The notes beneath the pieces are model-generated. The model had not been told where the DNA came from, did no database searches, and saw only the letters and a program-made list of their open reading frames with translations. The position numbers and the translations under genes were made by a program. Shown here piece after piece: positions 52,518-62,099 of a DNA stretch of 64,000 nucleotides (its first letter is position 1; every line of letters begins with the position of its first letter). Origin of the DNA: Lentisphaera marina (GTDB taxonomy: Bacteria; Verrucomicrobiota; Lentisphaeria; Lentisphaerales; Lentisphaeraceae); the NCBI RefSeq assembly GCF_028745505.1, contig NZ_JAQZZL010000001.1, positions 2,353,818 to 2,417,817 on the forward strand, in the 5' to 3' direction.

Positions 52518-52827
52518 TGTCCCAATAAACCCATCAGTCCGTATAAACTTAATGAATTTGTAAGTAAAGTTTATCAAAAATCAAAAAACTGTAAAGAAAA
52601 CTCTTATCATTTCCGTATTAATAAAAAAAATTAGGGACATACATAGGACTCAAATGAACAAATTTATTTTACTAATTACTTTATCACTCACTACACTACT
52701 GAGTGCCGCGAAACAACCTAATATCATTTACGTACTCATGGACGATATGGGACAAGGAGATGTGAGCTGCTTTAATCCTTCGTCAAAAATTCATACTCCC
52801 CACATCGACTCTTTGGCGGCCAATGGC
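52518..52827 (+). repeat. Duplicated promoter and 5' coding end (source copy)
   Basis: Matches 49840-50150 with one single-base indel just before the start codon and a few substitutions. It belongs to the complete sulfatase gene. Confidence 0.9.
52589..52619 (+). promoter_or_regulatory. CTGTAAAGAAA-N13-CCGTAT promoter-like motif
   Basis: CTGTAAAGAAA at 52589-52599 and CCGTATTAAT from 52613, then 41 nt to the ATG. Confidence 0.6.
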
Positions 52828-54255
52828 ATGATGTTTACCGATGCCCACACCAACTCATCTGTTTGTACGCCAACTCGCTATGGTATTTTAACGGGTCGCT
52901 ATGCCTGGCGAACTCATTTGAAAAAGAGTGTTGTTGGCGGAACATCGCCATCACTCATCAAGCCCGGAAGAATGACCCTGGCGTCATTTTTAAAAGAGCA
53001 AGGTTATCATACCGGCATGATTGGCAAATGGCATTTGGGCTGGGACTTTTCATTCCATCCCGATAGCGTTGAAATTGACCCGCTTTACTGGGGCTACACC
53101 CCCGGCACAAAAATTAATTACTCCAAGGGAGTAAAAAATGGTCCTGATGTCCATGGCTTCGATTATTATTATTCCCTCCCCAGCTCCCTCGACATCCCGC
53201 CCTATTTGTATGTCGAAAATGGTGAAATTACCAATTTAGATATCACTGAACGCAAGGGCGAAGAAGGCAAACGTCTGTGGCGTGGTGGCCCCATGTCGGC
53301 TGACTTTGACATCGAAGACTGCACACCCAATTTCTTTCGCCGTGCCAACAAATTTATTGCGCAAAACGCAAATGCAGATAAGCCCTTTTTCCTCTACCTC
53401 CCGCTTCCCTCTCCCCACACACCCATTTTACCCATCAAGGAATTTCAGGGTAAAAGTGGCATCAATGAATACGCCGATTTTGTTCTACAAATCGATCACC
53501 ACATGGGGGAACTCATCAAAACCCTAAAAGAACAAAATATCTTCGATAATACACTCCTGGTTTTTACAGCTGATAATGGTATTTCACCTCGTGCGGACAT
53601 CGCAGAAATCAATAATGCCGGCCATTTTCCTAGCAATGGCTTTCGCGGTCGAAAAGCCGATATCTATGAAGGGGGGCACCGCGTTCCCTACATCGTCACA
53701 TGGCCCAATGGTGGAGTCAAAGCAGCTTCAATCACGAATCAGACCATCTGCACCACTGACATGCTGGCAACCCTGGCTGATATCCTCGGTAAAAAACTAC
53801 CGGATAACGCCGGTGAAGATTCCTACTCCACCCTGCCCCTGCTACTTAGCAAGCCCTATAATTTTGCGCGACCCGCCACTGTACATCACTCCATAAATGG
53901 CTCCTTTGCTATTCGCCAAGGCGATTGGAAACTCATCTTCTGTGCTGGTTCAGGTGGTTGGCCCAAGAGTGACCTCACTCCCGATATGGCCAAAGCCCAG
54001 GGGCTTCCAGTGATTCAGCTTTACAACCTCAAATCTGATCCTGCAGAAACAGTCAATCTCTACAAATCCTATCCACATATTGTCGATCGCCTTACGACTC
54101 AGATGCAAAAGCTTATTGATGATGGACGCAGTACTCCCGGCAAGCCACAGAAAAACACTGGTGCCACCCCCTTCCTACCAGAAGGTTTTGCTGAGCTCTC
54201 AGCGAAACTCCCCCGCAAAATAGAAACAAATATTAAGGTCGACGGAATCAAATAA
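52654..54255 (+). CDS. Arylsulfatase
   Basis: 533 residues; signal region FILLITLSLTTLLSA. Metal motif PNIIYVLMDDMGQGDVSCFN, canonical signature VCTPTRYGILTGRYAWR near residue 72, MIGKWHLGWDF, FTADNGISPRADIAE and the C-terminal LYNLKSDPAETVNLYKSYP. Complete and with clear domain order. Its promoter and first 58 codons were copied into the esterase chimera 2.7 kb upstream. The stop lies 50 nt before the ThuA gene, giving a likely two-gene operon. Substrate unknown. Confidence 0.92.
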   Translation: MNKFILLITLSLTTLLSAAKQPNIIYVLMDDMGQGDVSCFNPSSKIHTPHIDSLAANGMMFTDAHTNSSVCTPTRYGILTGRYAWRTHLKKSVVGGTSPSLIKPGRMTLASFLKEQGYHTGMIGKWHLGWDFSFHPDSVEIDPLYWGYTPGTKINYSKGVKNGPDVHGFDYYYSLPSSLDIPPYLYVENGEITNLDITERKGEEGKRLWRGGPMSADFDIEDCTPNFFRRANKFIAQNANADKPFFLYLPLPSPHTPILPIKEFQGKSGINEYADFVLQIDHHMGELIKTLKEQNIFDNTLLVFTADNGISPRADIAEINNAGHFPSNGFRGRKADIYEGGHRVPYIVTWPNGGVKAASITNQTICTTDMLATLADILGKKLPDNAGEDSYSTLPLLLSKPYNFARPATVHHSINGSFAIRQGDWKLIFCAGSGGWPKSDLTPDMAKAQGLPVIQLYNLKSDPAETVNLYKSYPHIVDRLTTQMQKLIDDGRSTPGKPQKNTGATPFLPEGFAELSAKLPRKIETNIKVDGIK

Positions 54256-54305
54256 ATTAATTGATGCGACTTATTCACAACACACTTAATGATATGGAAA
54301 AAAAT

Positions 54306-55166
54306 ATGTTTAAAATGAGTAAACTCACCCTACTTGCTACCCTCAGCGTATTGATAACATTTTCAACCCAAGCCCTGGATAAAAAGAAAATTGTTTTTCT
54401 GGTAGGAGACGATATACGCCATCCCTCTGGAACACATGAGTTTTTTGCTGGTGCTAAACTCTTAAAAAAATCTTTCGAAGCCAGTCCCTTAGCCGATCAA
54501 CTTAGCTATACTATTGTCAATAATTGGCCTGAAGATACTTCTGTGTTCAATGATGCCGATGTCATCGTTCATTACTATCAAGGCAATAAGTGGCATTTCA
54601 TGAACGAGCACCATCTTTTGATTGATAAACTAGCTTCCAAGGGCGTTGGTCAAATCTTCATGCATTATGCAGTAGACCCGGAAGAGGTAGCTGAAGAATA
54701 TATCAAAAAATGGACCGGAGCCGTTTACAAAACGGGCTACTCTTCCAACCCCCACTGGTTTCTAGAAGCTAAACTCGAGAATCACCCCATCAATAAAGGG
54801 GTGGATAAGCTCGCTATCCAGGACGAGTGGTACATAAAAATGGATTATGAATGCGACTGCTCCATCGATCACAAGGGACAGTTAGAACAAGAAAAAGTTC
54901 ATGCCGTTATGAGTGGAACTCCCTCTGTAAAAAAGGATATTGCTCGATTAAATAAAATTCTTAAAAAAGGCGAGAAAAAGCCTTCAGACTTATTAGTCTT
55001 TTGGGCAAAAGAAAGAGCCGACAGTGGACGCGGTGCAGGATTCACTGGAGGTCACTTTCACAAAAACTGGGCTAATGATTCTTTTCGTAAGCAAATTATG
55101 AACGCCATCATTTGGTGTGCAGGCATGGAGGTTCCCGAGGATGGTGTAATGTTACGCTTCAGTTGA
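54306..55166 (+). CDS. Secreted ThuA-domain protein
   Basis: 286 residues from ATG 54306 (ATG 54294 and 54315 also possible); signal region LTLLATLSVLITFSTQA. The ThuA-like class-I glutamine-amidotransferase-type fold is shown by KIVFLVGDDIRHPSGTHEFF, DVIVHYYQGNKWHFMNEHHL, GVGQIFMHYAVDPEE and AGFTGGHFHKNWAND. ThuA family proteins are often clustered with sugar-use genes in PVC bacteria, but their reaction is unclear. The stop codon TGA coincides with the tip of the IS3-type element that follows, so the natural C-terminus might have been altered slightly. A 3' fragment of a related gene is at 6153. Confidence 0.88.
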   Translation: MFKMSKLTLLATLSVLITFSTQALDKKKIVFLVGDDIRHPSGTHEFFAGAKLLKKSFEASPLADQLSYTIVNNWPEDTSVFNDADVIVHYYQGNKWHFMNEHHLLIDKLASKGVGQIFMHYAVDPEEVAEEYIKKWTGAVYKTGYSSNPHWFLEAKLENHPINKGVDKLAIQDEWYIKMDYECDCSIDHKGQLEQEKVHAVMSGTPSVKKDIARLNKILKKGEKKPSDLLVFWAKERADSGRGAGFTGGHFHKNWANDSFRKQIMNAIIWCAGMEVPEDGVMLRFS

Positions 55167-55237
55167 AATAGGACACATCACTTTTTTTCTTAGTTGAGTT
55201 ACTTTAAAATTGTAACCCTCCGAAAAGGAAATGAATT

Positions 55238-55546
55238 ATGTCTAAAAAACGCCGTTATTTTAGTGCCGACCAGAAAGTTGTCGCCATTCGTAAACACCTA
55301 CTTGAGCGAACTCCTGTATCTGATATTTGTGATGAACTCAATATTACAACGACGCTATTTTATCGTTGGCAAAAAGAGTTCTTTGAAAATGGTTCTCGAG
55401 CCTTCACCAAGGATAACGATAGTAATTTAAAGAAGGTAGAAAAAGAAAATACACTACTCCAAGCGACTACTTCACAGAAAAATGATGTTATCGCTGAACT
55501 CGTGGCGGAGAATATAAGCTTAAAAAAGAAACGTGGCCTGATCTAA
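55238..55546 (+). CDS. IS3-family transposase OrfA
   Basis: 102 residues beginning MSKKRRYFSADQKVVAIRKH; a helix-turn-helix (TPVSDICDELNITTTLFYRW) and a leucine-zipper-like helix (LKKVEKENTLLQATTSQKND). OrfA recognises the element's ends and acts as a regulator or, after frameshifting, as the N-terminus of OrfAB. It ends 18 codons... in a stop at 55546 after the slippery run AAAAAAG at 55522-55528. RBS AAAAGGAAA upstream of the ATG. Confidence 0.9.
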   Translation: MSKKRRYFSADQKVVAIRKHLLERTPVSDICDELNITTTLFYRWQKEFFENGSRAFTKDNDSNLKKVEKENTLLQATTSQKNDVIAELVAENISLKKKRGLI

Positions 55547-56502
55547 ATGGAAACTGGGTTAGTAAAAACATCCGAGATCAGGTCGTTCAATACCTGTATA
55601 GTTGGCATGAGCGTACGCAAATCAGTCTTCGTAGTATGCTCAAAACCTTAGCCCTTCATCCTAGTAAATTTTATCAATGGAAAATACGAGAAGGCAAGGA
55701 TAATCAACATAATGGTAAACAACCCAAGGATTTTTGGATTACTGAAGATGAAAAACGAACTGTCATTGAGTATTACCAGTCTCATCATCAAGAAGGCTAC
55801 CGAGCTGTGACGTATATGATGATTGATGAAGATATTGCGTATATGAGTTGCTCCTCTGTTTATCGTATTTTATCAGATGTAGGGCTTATGCGTACTAAAA
55901 CCACAAAGAAATCCAGTAAAGGAAATGGATTTGAGCAACCACTACAAGCTCATGAACACTGGCATACTGATATATCTTACGTGAAGATCAATAAAAGGTT
56001 TTACTTCTTTATAGGCGTCTTAGATGGTTATAGTCGTTGTTTACTTCATTGGGAAATTCGAGAATCAATGGATGAGCAGGATGCCGAAATAGTGGTTAAA
56101 AGATCTTTGGAGAAGTTTCCAGAAGCAAGACCTAGGATTATTACTGATAATGGTTCTCAGTATACAGGGCAGGAATTCAAAAAATTCATTGCCATCCATG
56201 GTCTCACTCATGTTAGAACTTCTCCATATTATCCACAGAGCAATGGAAAGTTAGAACGTTTTCATTACACTTTGAAAGAGGGCTCAATCCGGCCAAAAGT
56301 TCCCTTGAGTGTAGAGGATGCGAGAAGAGTTGTCACGCAGTACGTGGAGTACTATAACAACACCCGTCTTCATAGTTCTATTGGCTTCATTACTCCAAGC
56401 GATAAACTTATTGGTAAAGATGTGAGTATTATTCAAGAAAGAAAAAGAAAACTCGCTGAGGCAAAAATTCGTAGGTTAGAGTTCTTTGCAGAAGCTTCAT
56501 AA
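55528..56502 (+). CDS. IS3-family transposase OrfB (DDE integrase), read by -1 frameshift
   Basis: The -1 frame is open from the slippery AAAAAAG onward (ETWPDLNGNWVSKNIRDQVV), with an ATG at 55636 as the first internal start, so the catalytic protein is probably made as an OrfAB fusion. HTH_21-like segment (KRTVIEYYQSHHQEGYRAVT) precedes the rve core: first Asp in HWHTDISYVKI, second in IITDNGSQYTGQEF, Glu in QSNGKLERFHYTLKEG. The end PSDKLIGKDV is typical. All three catalytic residues are present and there are no stops, so the element may be active. Confidence 0.9.
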   Translation, partial: ETWPDLNGNWVSKNIRDQVVQYLYSWHERTQISLRSMLKTLALHPSKFYQWKIREGKDNQHNGKQPKDFWITEDEKRTVIEYYQSHHQEGYRAVTYMMIDEDIAYMSCSSVYRILSDVGLMRTKTTKKSSKGNGFEQPLQAHEHWHTDISYVKINKRFYFFIGVLDGYSRCLLHWEIRESMDEQDAEIVVKRSLEKFPEARPRIITDNGSQYTGQEFKKFIAIHGLTHVRTSPYYPQSNGKLERFHYTLKEGSIRPKVPLSVEDARRVVTQYVEYYNNTRLHSSIGFITPSDKLIGKDVSIIQERKRKLAEAKIRRLEFFAEAS

Positions 56503-56684
56503 GCCAGTAATGTAACAAATCTCAGCTAAGAAAAAATGCCTAACTGTCTAATTTCCGCTGAAGCAGCACAGTAACAAGTCCCAAAATTACTGAAGATCAT
56601 ATCAATGAAAATTTAGACAAGCGCAAACCTCGTTTACAACGCATCTCCTTAAGCACCAAAGCGCTGAATTAAAAATTTTAAACC

Positions 56685-56716
56685 CTGTAAAGAAAGTTTA
56701 CGCTCATCCCGTGTAT
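56685..56716 (+). promoter_or_regulatory. CTGTAAAGAAA-N13-CCGTGT promoter-like motif
   Basis: CTGTAAAGAAA at 56685-56695 and CCGTGTATAAAA from 56709, 24 nt apart as in the other five sites. The ATG at 56771 is about 55 nt after it. Confidence 0.6.
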
Positions 56717-56770
56717 AAAAAGAAGTCGTTTCGCAAAAAATTAAATAAAATGATATCTAGTAGGATAATA

Positions 56771-59700
56771 ATGAACAACTCAATTAAAAAATTCTTATCA
56801 CTTACACTCGCTATTGGGCTCAGCAGTATCGCCCTAGCGCAAGGTACCGCAACACCCCCAGAACGTATTCGCATTGCCGACGGTTTCAAAGTCGATCTAC
56901 TTTACTCAGTCCCGAGATCCCAGGGCTCGTGGGTAGCGATGTGCACCGATGATAAGGGTAGACTCATAGTAAGTGACCAAACCGGTGGCATTTATCGATT
57001 CCCTGCTCCGGCAGTAGGAGAGGAATTCGATGCTTCAAAAATTGAACAAATCACTTATGCACCAGTGAGTAAATTAAAGAAGGGAGCTAAACGAACTGAA
57101 GCTGAAAAATCACTTCCCTTACTCGGTCATGCTCAGGGCTTATGTTATGCCTTTGATAGCCTCTATGTAGTTGTTAACGGACGCAACACACCAACGGGTT
57201 CCGGGATTTTTCGTTTGCGCGATACCAACAATGACGACCGTTTCGATAAGATAGATGTGATTCGCAAACTGAAATCCACCGGTGGCGAACATGGACCTCA
57301 TGGTATTATCAAATCTCCTGACGGGAAACACCTTTTAGTTGTTATGGGTAACCAAACAGAGCTTCCTAGGAATTATAGTCATTCCCGTGTACCTGAATTA
57401 TGGGGCGAAGATCAGCTCTTTAAACCAATAGCACACTATATGGTGGGTGCAGAAGCACCTCTTGGTCACGTCGCGCAAATTGATCCGGAAGGCAAGACAT
57501 GGGATGTTATTGCCACTGGTTTCCGTAACCAGTACGACATTGATGTTAACCAGCAGGGTGAACTCTTTACTTTTGACGCTGACATGGAATGGGATCTCAA
57601 TACTCCCTGGTACCGCCCAACTCGCGTTAATCACATTATTGATGGCGCTGACTTCGGCTGGCGTAACGGCACGGGTAAATTCATGGATTACTGCAGCGAC
57701 ACTTTTGGCGCAGTAGTGGACATCGGACCTGGTTCCCCAACGGGCGTAAGCTTTGCTTACGGTGCTAAATTCCCGGCTAAGTATCAGCACGCTTTTTATA
57801 TTAGTGACTGGTCATACGGTAAACTTTATGCCGTACACATGACTCCTAAAGGATCGACTTACACGGCTAGCATCGAAGAATTCGCCAGTGCTCAGCCACT
57901 GCCTTTAACAGATCTTCTTATTCACCCTGATGGCAATATGTATGTCACTATTGGTGGCCGCGGTGTGCAGTCAGGACTTTATCGCATTCGTTACACAGGT
58001 TCAGAGTCAACAGCTCCTGCCAAGGCATTGGTCGGTGGTGAAGCAGCTCGCAAAGAACGCAAAGAACTTGAATCCTTTCTTCAGGCTAGTGCGAAGCCCG
58101 CAAATGCAAGTCAGTTAGATCAAGTTTGGAAGGCTTTGGGCTCCAGTGATCGCGGCATCCGTCACGCGGCCCGTGCGACTATGGAAAAACAGGATATCTC
58201 GAAATGGAAAAGTCGTACCCTAAGTGAAAAAGATCCTCAAACTGCCTTAGCGGCACTCATTGCTTTAGCTCGTAAAGACAAAAATTCTTCTGCCGAGATC
58301 TTAACTCAGCTCATGAGCTTTGATTACAAGTCTTTGAAAAAGCAACACAGATTGGATTTATTACGCGCTATGACTCTAGCTATGACTCGTGGTGGCAAGC
58401 CCAATAAGGCTCTATCCGGTCAGCTTGTTTCTTATTTAGATCAGGTTTATCCAGCCATCACTCCAGAAGAGAATCGTGATCTCTCATTATTAGTGGGCTT
58501 TTTACAGGCACCTTATGCTGCGCGTAAGGGGATAGAACTCCTAGTTGAAGCTTCCGGTCAAGAAGAGCAAATCGGCTATGCGCTCAATCTTCGTTACCTC
58601 AAAGTTGGATGGACCCCGGAATTGCGCAAACAGTATTTTGAATGGTTTGTACTCGCGGGTGGATACTCAGGCGGAGCAAGATTTAAAAACTACCTTAAAG
58701 ATATTAAGAAGCATGCAGTTGCCTCTATCCCCAAGGCTGAACTGAGCAAAGAACTTCAGGCACTTATCAATAAGAAATCAAAAAGTACTGGCCCACGTTT
58801 TAGTCTTAAAGCACGTAACTTTGTTAAAAACTGGACGAACAAGGACCTCAAAGATCTTGCTGGCAAGGGCGTAGAGCCAGGTAGAAACTACAAGAATGGT
58901 CGTCAAATGTTTGGTGCAGGTAGCTGTTACGCTTGTCACCGCTTCAATAATGAGGGGGGGGCAGTGGGTCCTGATTTAACGTCTGCGCGCGGAAAGTTCA
59001 GTGCCTATGACTTACTGGAAGCTATCGTTGATCCGGGCAAAGATATCAGTGATCAGTACGGTGCGAGTATCTTTAAATTGAAAGACGGCAAAGTGATTAC
59101 CGGTCGTATTATGAACATGCGTCACCCGGAATATTGGATCAATACAGATATGATGACTCCCAGTAACGTTATTAAAGTCAAAACTGACAAGATTGAATCC
59201 ATCGAAGACTCACCGATTTCTATGATGCCTCCGGGCCTACTCAATACCATGAGCAAAGATGATATTCAGGATCTTCTAGCCTACCTCATCTCAGGCGGCG
59301 ACCCCGATCATGAATTTTTCAAAGGAAGTCAAAGTTCATCGGGAGCTAAGCAACTTTTCAATGGCAAAGACCTAAGCGGCTGGAAGGGTGATTCCAAACT
59401 ATGGAAAGTTCAGGATGGCGTTATCTACGGCAGTACTCATGGCCACAAAATCCCGGTCAATACATTCCTCGTATGGGACGGTGGTGATGTGGAAGACTTC
59501 CACCTCACTTGGGAAGCTAAGTTCGAAGTCAATAACTCGGGTATGATGTACCGTGCTTTCTGGAATGATGAGAGTATCTACCGTCTCAGTGGTTATCAAT
59601 GTGACATGCACCCTAAGCCTGAGTTTGTCGCCATGCTTTATGGTGAAGGCCTCGGCGAGAAAAAACAAAAGCGTGGTATCATTGCTAAGCGCGGTCAAAA

Positions 59701-59959
59701 AGTTGAAGTTGACGCCAATAGAAAGGTGAAAGTTACAGGTAAGACAACTGATCCTGAAACATTAGATCTGACTCAATGGCAAACTTACGAAGTCATTTGC
59801 AAAGGCAATCGCCTCATTCACAAGATCAATGGTAAAGTCACTGTAGATATTACTGACAATCACCCGGAGGCACTCAAAAAGGGCATGATTGGCATGCAGC
59901 TTCACAAAGGTGTACCCATGAAAGCTTGGTTTAAAAATATTCAGTTAAAAAAGTTTTAG
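56771..59959 (+). CDS. Propeller-HEAT-cytochrome protein with C-terminal DUF1080 domain
   Basis: 1062 residues from ATG 56771 (TAGGATAATA upstream); signal region LSLTLAIGLSSIALA. Same order as the paralog at 36632: propeller (ERIRIADGFKVDLLYSVPRS; GEHGPHGIIKSPDGKHLLVV), HEAT-like region, haem-binding domain with CYACHRF near residue 705. It then continues for about 215 residues with a DUF1080 (3-keto-disaccharide hydrolase) domain: LFNGKDLSGWKGDSKLWKVQ, NNSGMMYRAFWNDESIYRLS, GYQCDMHPKPEF and MGMQLHKGVPMKAWF-like ending. The fusion suggests the dehydrogenase product is a 3-keto sugar cleaved by the attached domain, in line with known 3-keto-glycoside pathways; this is inference. Confidence 0.92.
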   Translation: MNNSIKKFLSLTLAIGLSSIALAQGTATPPERIRIADGFKVDLLYSVPRSQGSWVAMCTDDKGRLIVSDQTGGIYRFPAPAVGEEFDASKIEQITYAPVSKLKKGAKRTEAEKSLPLLGHAQGLCYAFDSLYVVVNGRNTPTGSGIFRLRDTNNDDRFDKIDVIRKLKSTGGEHGPHGIIKSPDGKHLLVVMGNQTELPRNYSHSRVPELWGEDQLFKPIAHYMVGAEAPLGHVAQIDPEGKTWDVIATGFRNQYDIDVNQQGELFTFDADMEWDLNTPWYRPTRVNHIIDGADFGWRNGTGKFMDYCSDTFGAVVDIGPGSPTGVSFAYGAKFPAKYQHAFYISDWSYGKLYAVHMTPKGSTYTASIEEFASAQPLPLTDLLIHPDGNMYVTIGGRGVQSGLYRIRYTGSESTAPAKALVGGEAARKERKELESFLQASAKPANASQLDQVWKALGSSDRGIRHAARATMEKQDISKWKSRTLSEKDPQTALAALIALARKDKNSSAEILTQLMSFDYKSLKKQHRLDLLRAMTLAMTRGGKPNKALSGQLVSYLDQVYPAITPEENRDLSLLVGFLQAPYAARKGIELLVEASGQEEQIGYALNLRYLKVGWTPELRKQYFEWFVLAGGYSGGARFKNYLKDIKKHAVASIPKAELSKELQALINKKSKSTGPRFSLKARNFVKNWTNKDLKDLAGKGVEPGRNYKNGRQMFGAGSCYACHRFNNEGGAVGPDLTSARGKFSAYDLLEAIVDPGKDISDQYGASIFKLKDGKVITGRIMNMRHPEYWINTDMMTPSNVIKVKTDKIESIEDSPISMMPPGLLNTMSKDDIQDLLAYLISGGDPDHEFFKGSQSSSGAKQLFNGKDLSGWKGDSKLWKVQDGVIYGSTHGHKIPVNTFLVWDGGDVEDFHLTWEAKFEVNNSGMMYRAFWNDESIYRLSGYQCDMHPKPEFVAMLYGEGLGEKKQKRGIIAKRGQKVEVDANRKVKVTGKTTDPETLDLTQWQTYEVICKGNRLIHKINGKVTVDITDNHPEALKKGMIGMQLHKGVPMKAWFKNIQLKKF

Positions 59960-60099
59960 TTTTATGAGGGGGGCGCTTCGCTTAGGTAGACGATTTTGTT
60001 TCCCCCTGCGCCATTGGTCTGAGCTGGCTGAAATAAAATTGGCTATAGGTAATAGGAAAATAGAGTTGCCCCTGCGGCAGTAGCTGGGAGAGTCGGGTG

Positions 60100-61194
60100 A
60101 AATATCACCATCCGGTTGAGAAGGAAATCACGATTCCCTATCATAAGGAATTCCTCGACTTTGATGAATTTCTTGGCTTCGAAGCAGTGACCAATTATTT
60201 CCGCAAAGCCGGCGAAAAAGTAACCCCGAGGAAGAATTCCCCGATTACTTACCGGGTCGGAAGTAAAAAGATCGACTTTCAGTTCAAGAAAGAGGGAGAG
60301 TATCTTACAGACACTCTAACCGATCTCTCCGTCGACTTCATTGAGCGCTGCGCTGAGGATAAGAAGCCCTTTTTTGTATACATCCCCTTTAACGCACCGC
60401 ACGCTCCCATACAAGCAAAGCCCGAAGACCTAAAAACTCTGTTCCCGAAACGTAAGATTGGAAAAACTGGGAAAGACAATAATCGCGAACGTATTATGGC
60501 GATGGTCCATGCCGTGGACCGCGGAGTTGGTAGGATTATCAAAACACTGGAGAAAACTGGACAGCTCGATAACACCCTAATCATCTTTGCCGGCGATAAT
60601 GGTGGCGAACAAAACCTGTCTCTAAGCTATCCTATGCACGGCTTCAAGCACGAGCCCTTTGACGGTGGAATCCGCGTACCCTATATCGTGTGGTCAAAAT
60701 CCCTGCAGAACTCCGAATCGAAACCCGACTACTATGATGGTCTCGTCTCGCTCTGTGACATTCTGCCTACGTCCTTGAAGTATGTTGATCCGTCAACGGA
60801 ACTTGCTTCCCTGAAAAGCGACGGCACCGATATCATGCCTTATCTTATGGGCAAGGAGCCACCGTTAAAGGGGCGTGCCTATATCAATTTGCGCACCCTC
60901 AACCACAGGTCCAACACCTGGAAAGGGGGTCGGGACACCAAGGGTAAAACCATCGGCTCCTGTATAGCTCTTCTCGTTGATGATTGTAAGCTTATGAGGC
61001 TGGCTCAAGACTCGAAGAAACAGGAAGAGTATTCGTATGCATTCCATCATCTACCGAATATGATTGGTAAGGATCGGCCCAAAGCGGCACTGAAAGAAGA
61101 CTACTACGAGAGTACCGACAATAATCATCCGGAGAAGAAGAAAGCGATGATCAAACAACTTGAAAAGCTTCTTGAAGGAACAAACCTCGACTGA
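60100..61194 (+). pseudogene. Sulfatase gene lacking its 5' third (copy of 39703-40797)
   Basis: Starts abruptly at AAATATCACCATCC and is otherwise nearly the same as the parent sulfatase (about 15-20 differences, for example HAVDRGV for YAVDRGV, LSYPMHGF for LTYPMHGF, LNHRSNTW for LSQKSNTW). The missing part holds the signal peptide, the metal-binding DD motif and the CSPSR signature, so no active enzyme can result even if the GTG at 60097 is used. The last two thirds are open and unmutated, so the truncation is recent. It is placed right after the propeller-cytochrome gene like the parent. Confidence 0.9.
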
Positions 61195-61229
61195 TAGCGA
61201 AAGGAACAATACCGTATACCACGCCAAGA
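60100..61229 (+). repeat. 1.13-kb duplicated segment, truncated copy
   Basis: Copy of 39703-40832, ending at CACGCCAAGA. The break points show no REP palindrome or IS end. Confidence 0.92.
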
Positions 61230-61315
61230 AAAATCAGTGCTATGGGAAAAAGCTTCTACCTGCTTAAACCTACAAAACGCATATAATAGAAAATCAATAT
61301 AAAACTAGGCCTTAC

Positions 61316-62099
61316 ATGAAAACAAAATCCCTACTTGTCGCTGCAACGGTAGCCCTATTCTCTCCTTTCATTTTTGCGGAGAACGCAAAACCCAACGTTA
61401 TCCTCATTATGGCCGATGACCTCGGCTGGGGCGATACAGGATTTAACGGCAGTAAAGTCATCAAAACACCTCACCTCGACCAAATGGCCGCAGAAGGCCT
61501 CCAACTCGATCGCTTTTATTCGGCTTCAAGTGTCTGTTCCCCCACGCGCGCTAGTGTCCTCACAGGTCGCAACCCCTACCGTACAGGCGTCCCCACTGCC
61601 AATCAAGGCTTCCTACGCCCAGAAGAAATCGCCCTCCCCGAAGTCCTCAAAGAACAAGGCTATGCAACAGGACACTTCGGTAAATGGCACTTAGGAACTC
61701 TGACTCACACAGAAAAAGACTCCAATCGTGGCAAACCCGGCAACAGAAAAGAATTTAACCCACCTAAACTTCATGGTTACGAGGATGCCTTCGTAACAGA
61801 AGCTAAAGTACCCACTTACGACCCCATGATTAAACCAAAAAACTTCGATAAAGGAGAATCTTTAAAGAAGGCGAAGAATCAGAACAATACGGAGCTTTCT
61901 ACTGGGATATCGAGGGCAAGAAAGTCACTGACAATCTCAAAGGCGATGATAGCCGCGTCATTATGGATCGCGTTCTTCCCTTTATTGACCAAGCGGTCGC
62001 TGACGAAAAACCCTTCCTCTCCGTTGTTTGGTTTCACACACCTCACCTCCCTTGCGTAGCTGGTCCCCGTCACCAAGAAATGTATAAAGGTCACCCCAG
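61316..62099 (+). pseudogene. Arylsulfatase gene, frameshifted and truncated
   Basis: From ATG 61316 the frame gives a normal sulfatase start: signal [36 protein letters not shown], canonical [20 protein letters not shown] and [20 protein letters not shown]. After [11 protein letters not shown] (about 61850) the sulfatase sequence continues only in another frame ([60 protein letters not shown]), so a small indel or short deletion destroyed the frame. The gene then stops at about 62099, where an unrelated sulfatase scrap and a hairpin mosaic begin; the C-terminal half is missing. Confidence 0.88.

Larger units (their letters stand above)
55165..56556 (+). mobile_element. IS3-family insertion sequence
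   Basis: About 1.39 kb with two overlapping transposase frames. Imperfect terminal inverted repeats of about 35 bp: left GAAATAGGACACATC...TTTTTTTCTTAG, right (reverse complement) GAAATTAGACAGTTA...TTTTTTCTTAG. A target-site duplication was not identified, so the outer bases are approximate. Confidence 0.8.

Noticed and set aside
60097..61194. Functional sulfatase using the GTG start at 60097
   Set aside because: The frame lacks the signal peptide, the metal-binding DD motif and the catalytic Cys signature, and is a truncated copy of 39703-40797.
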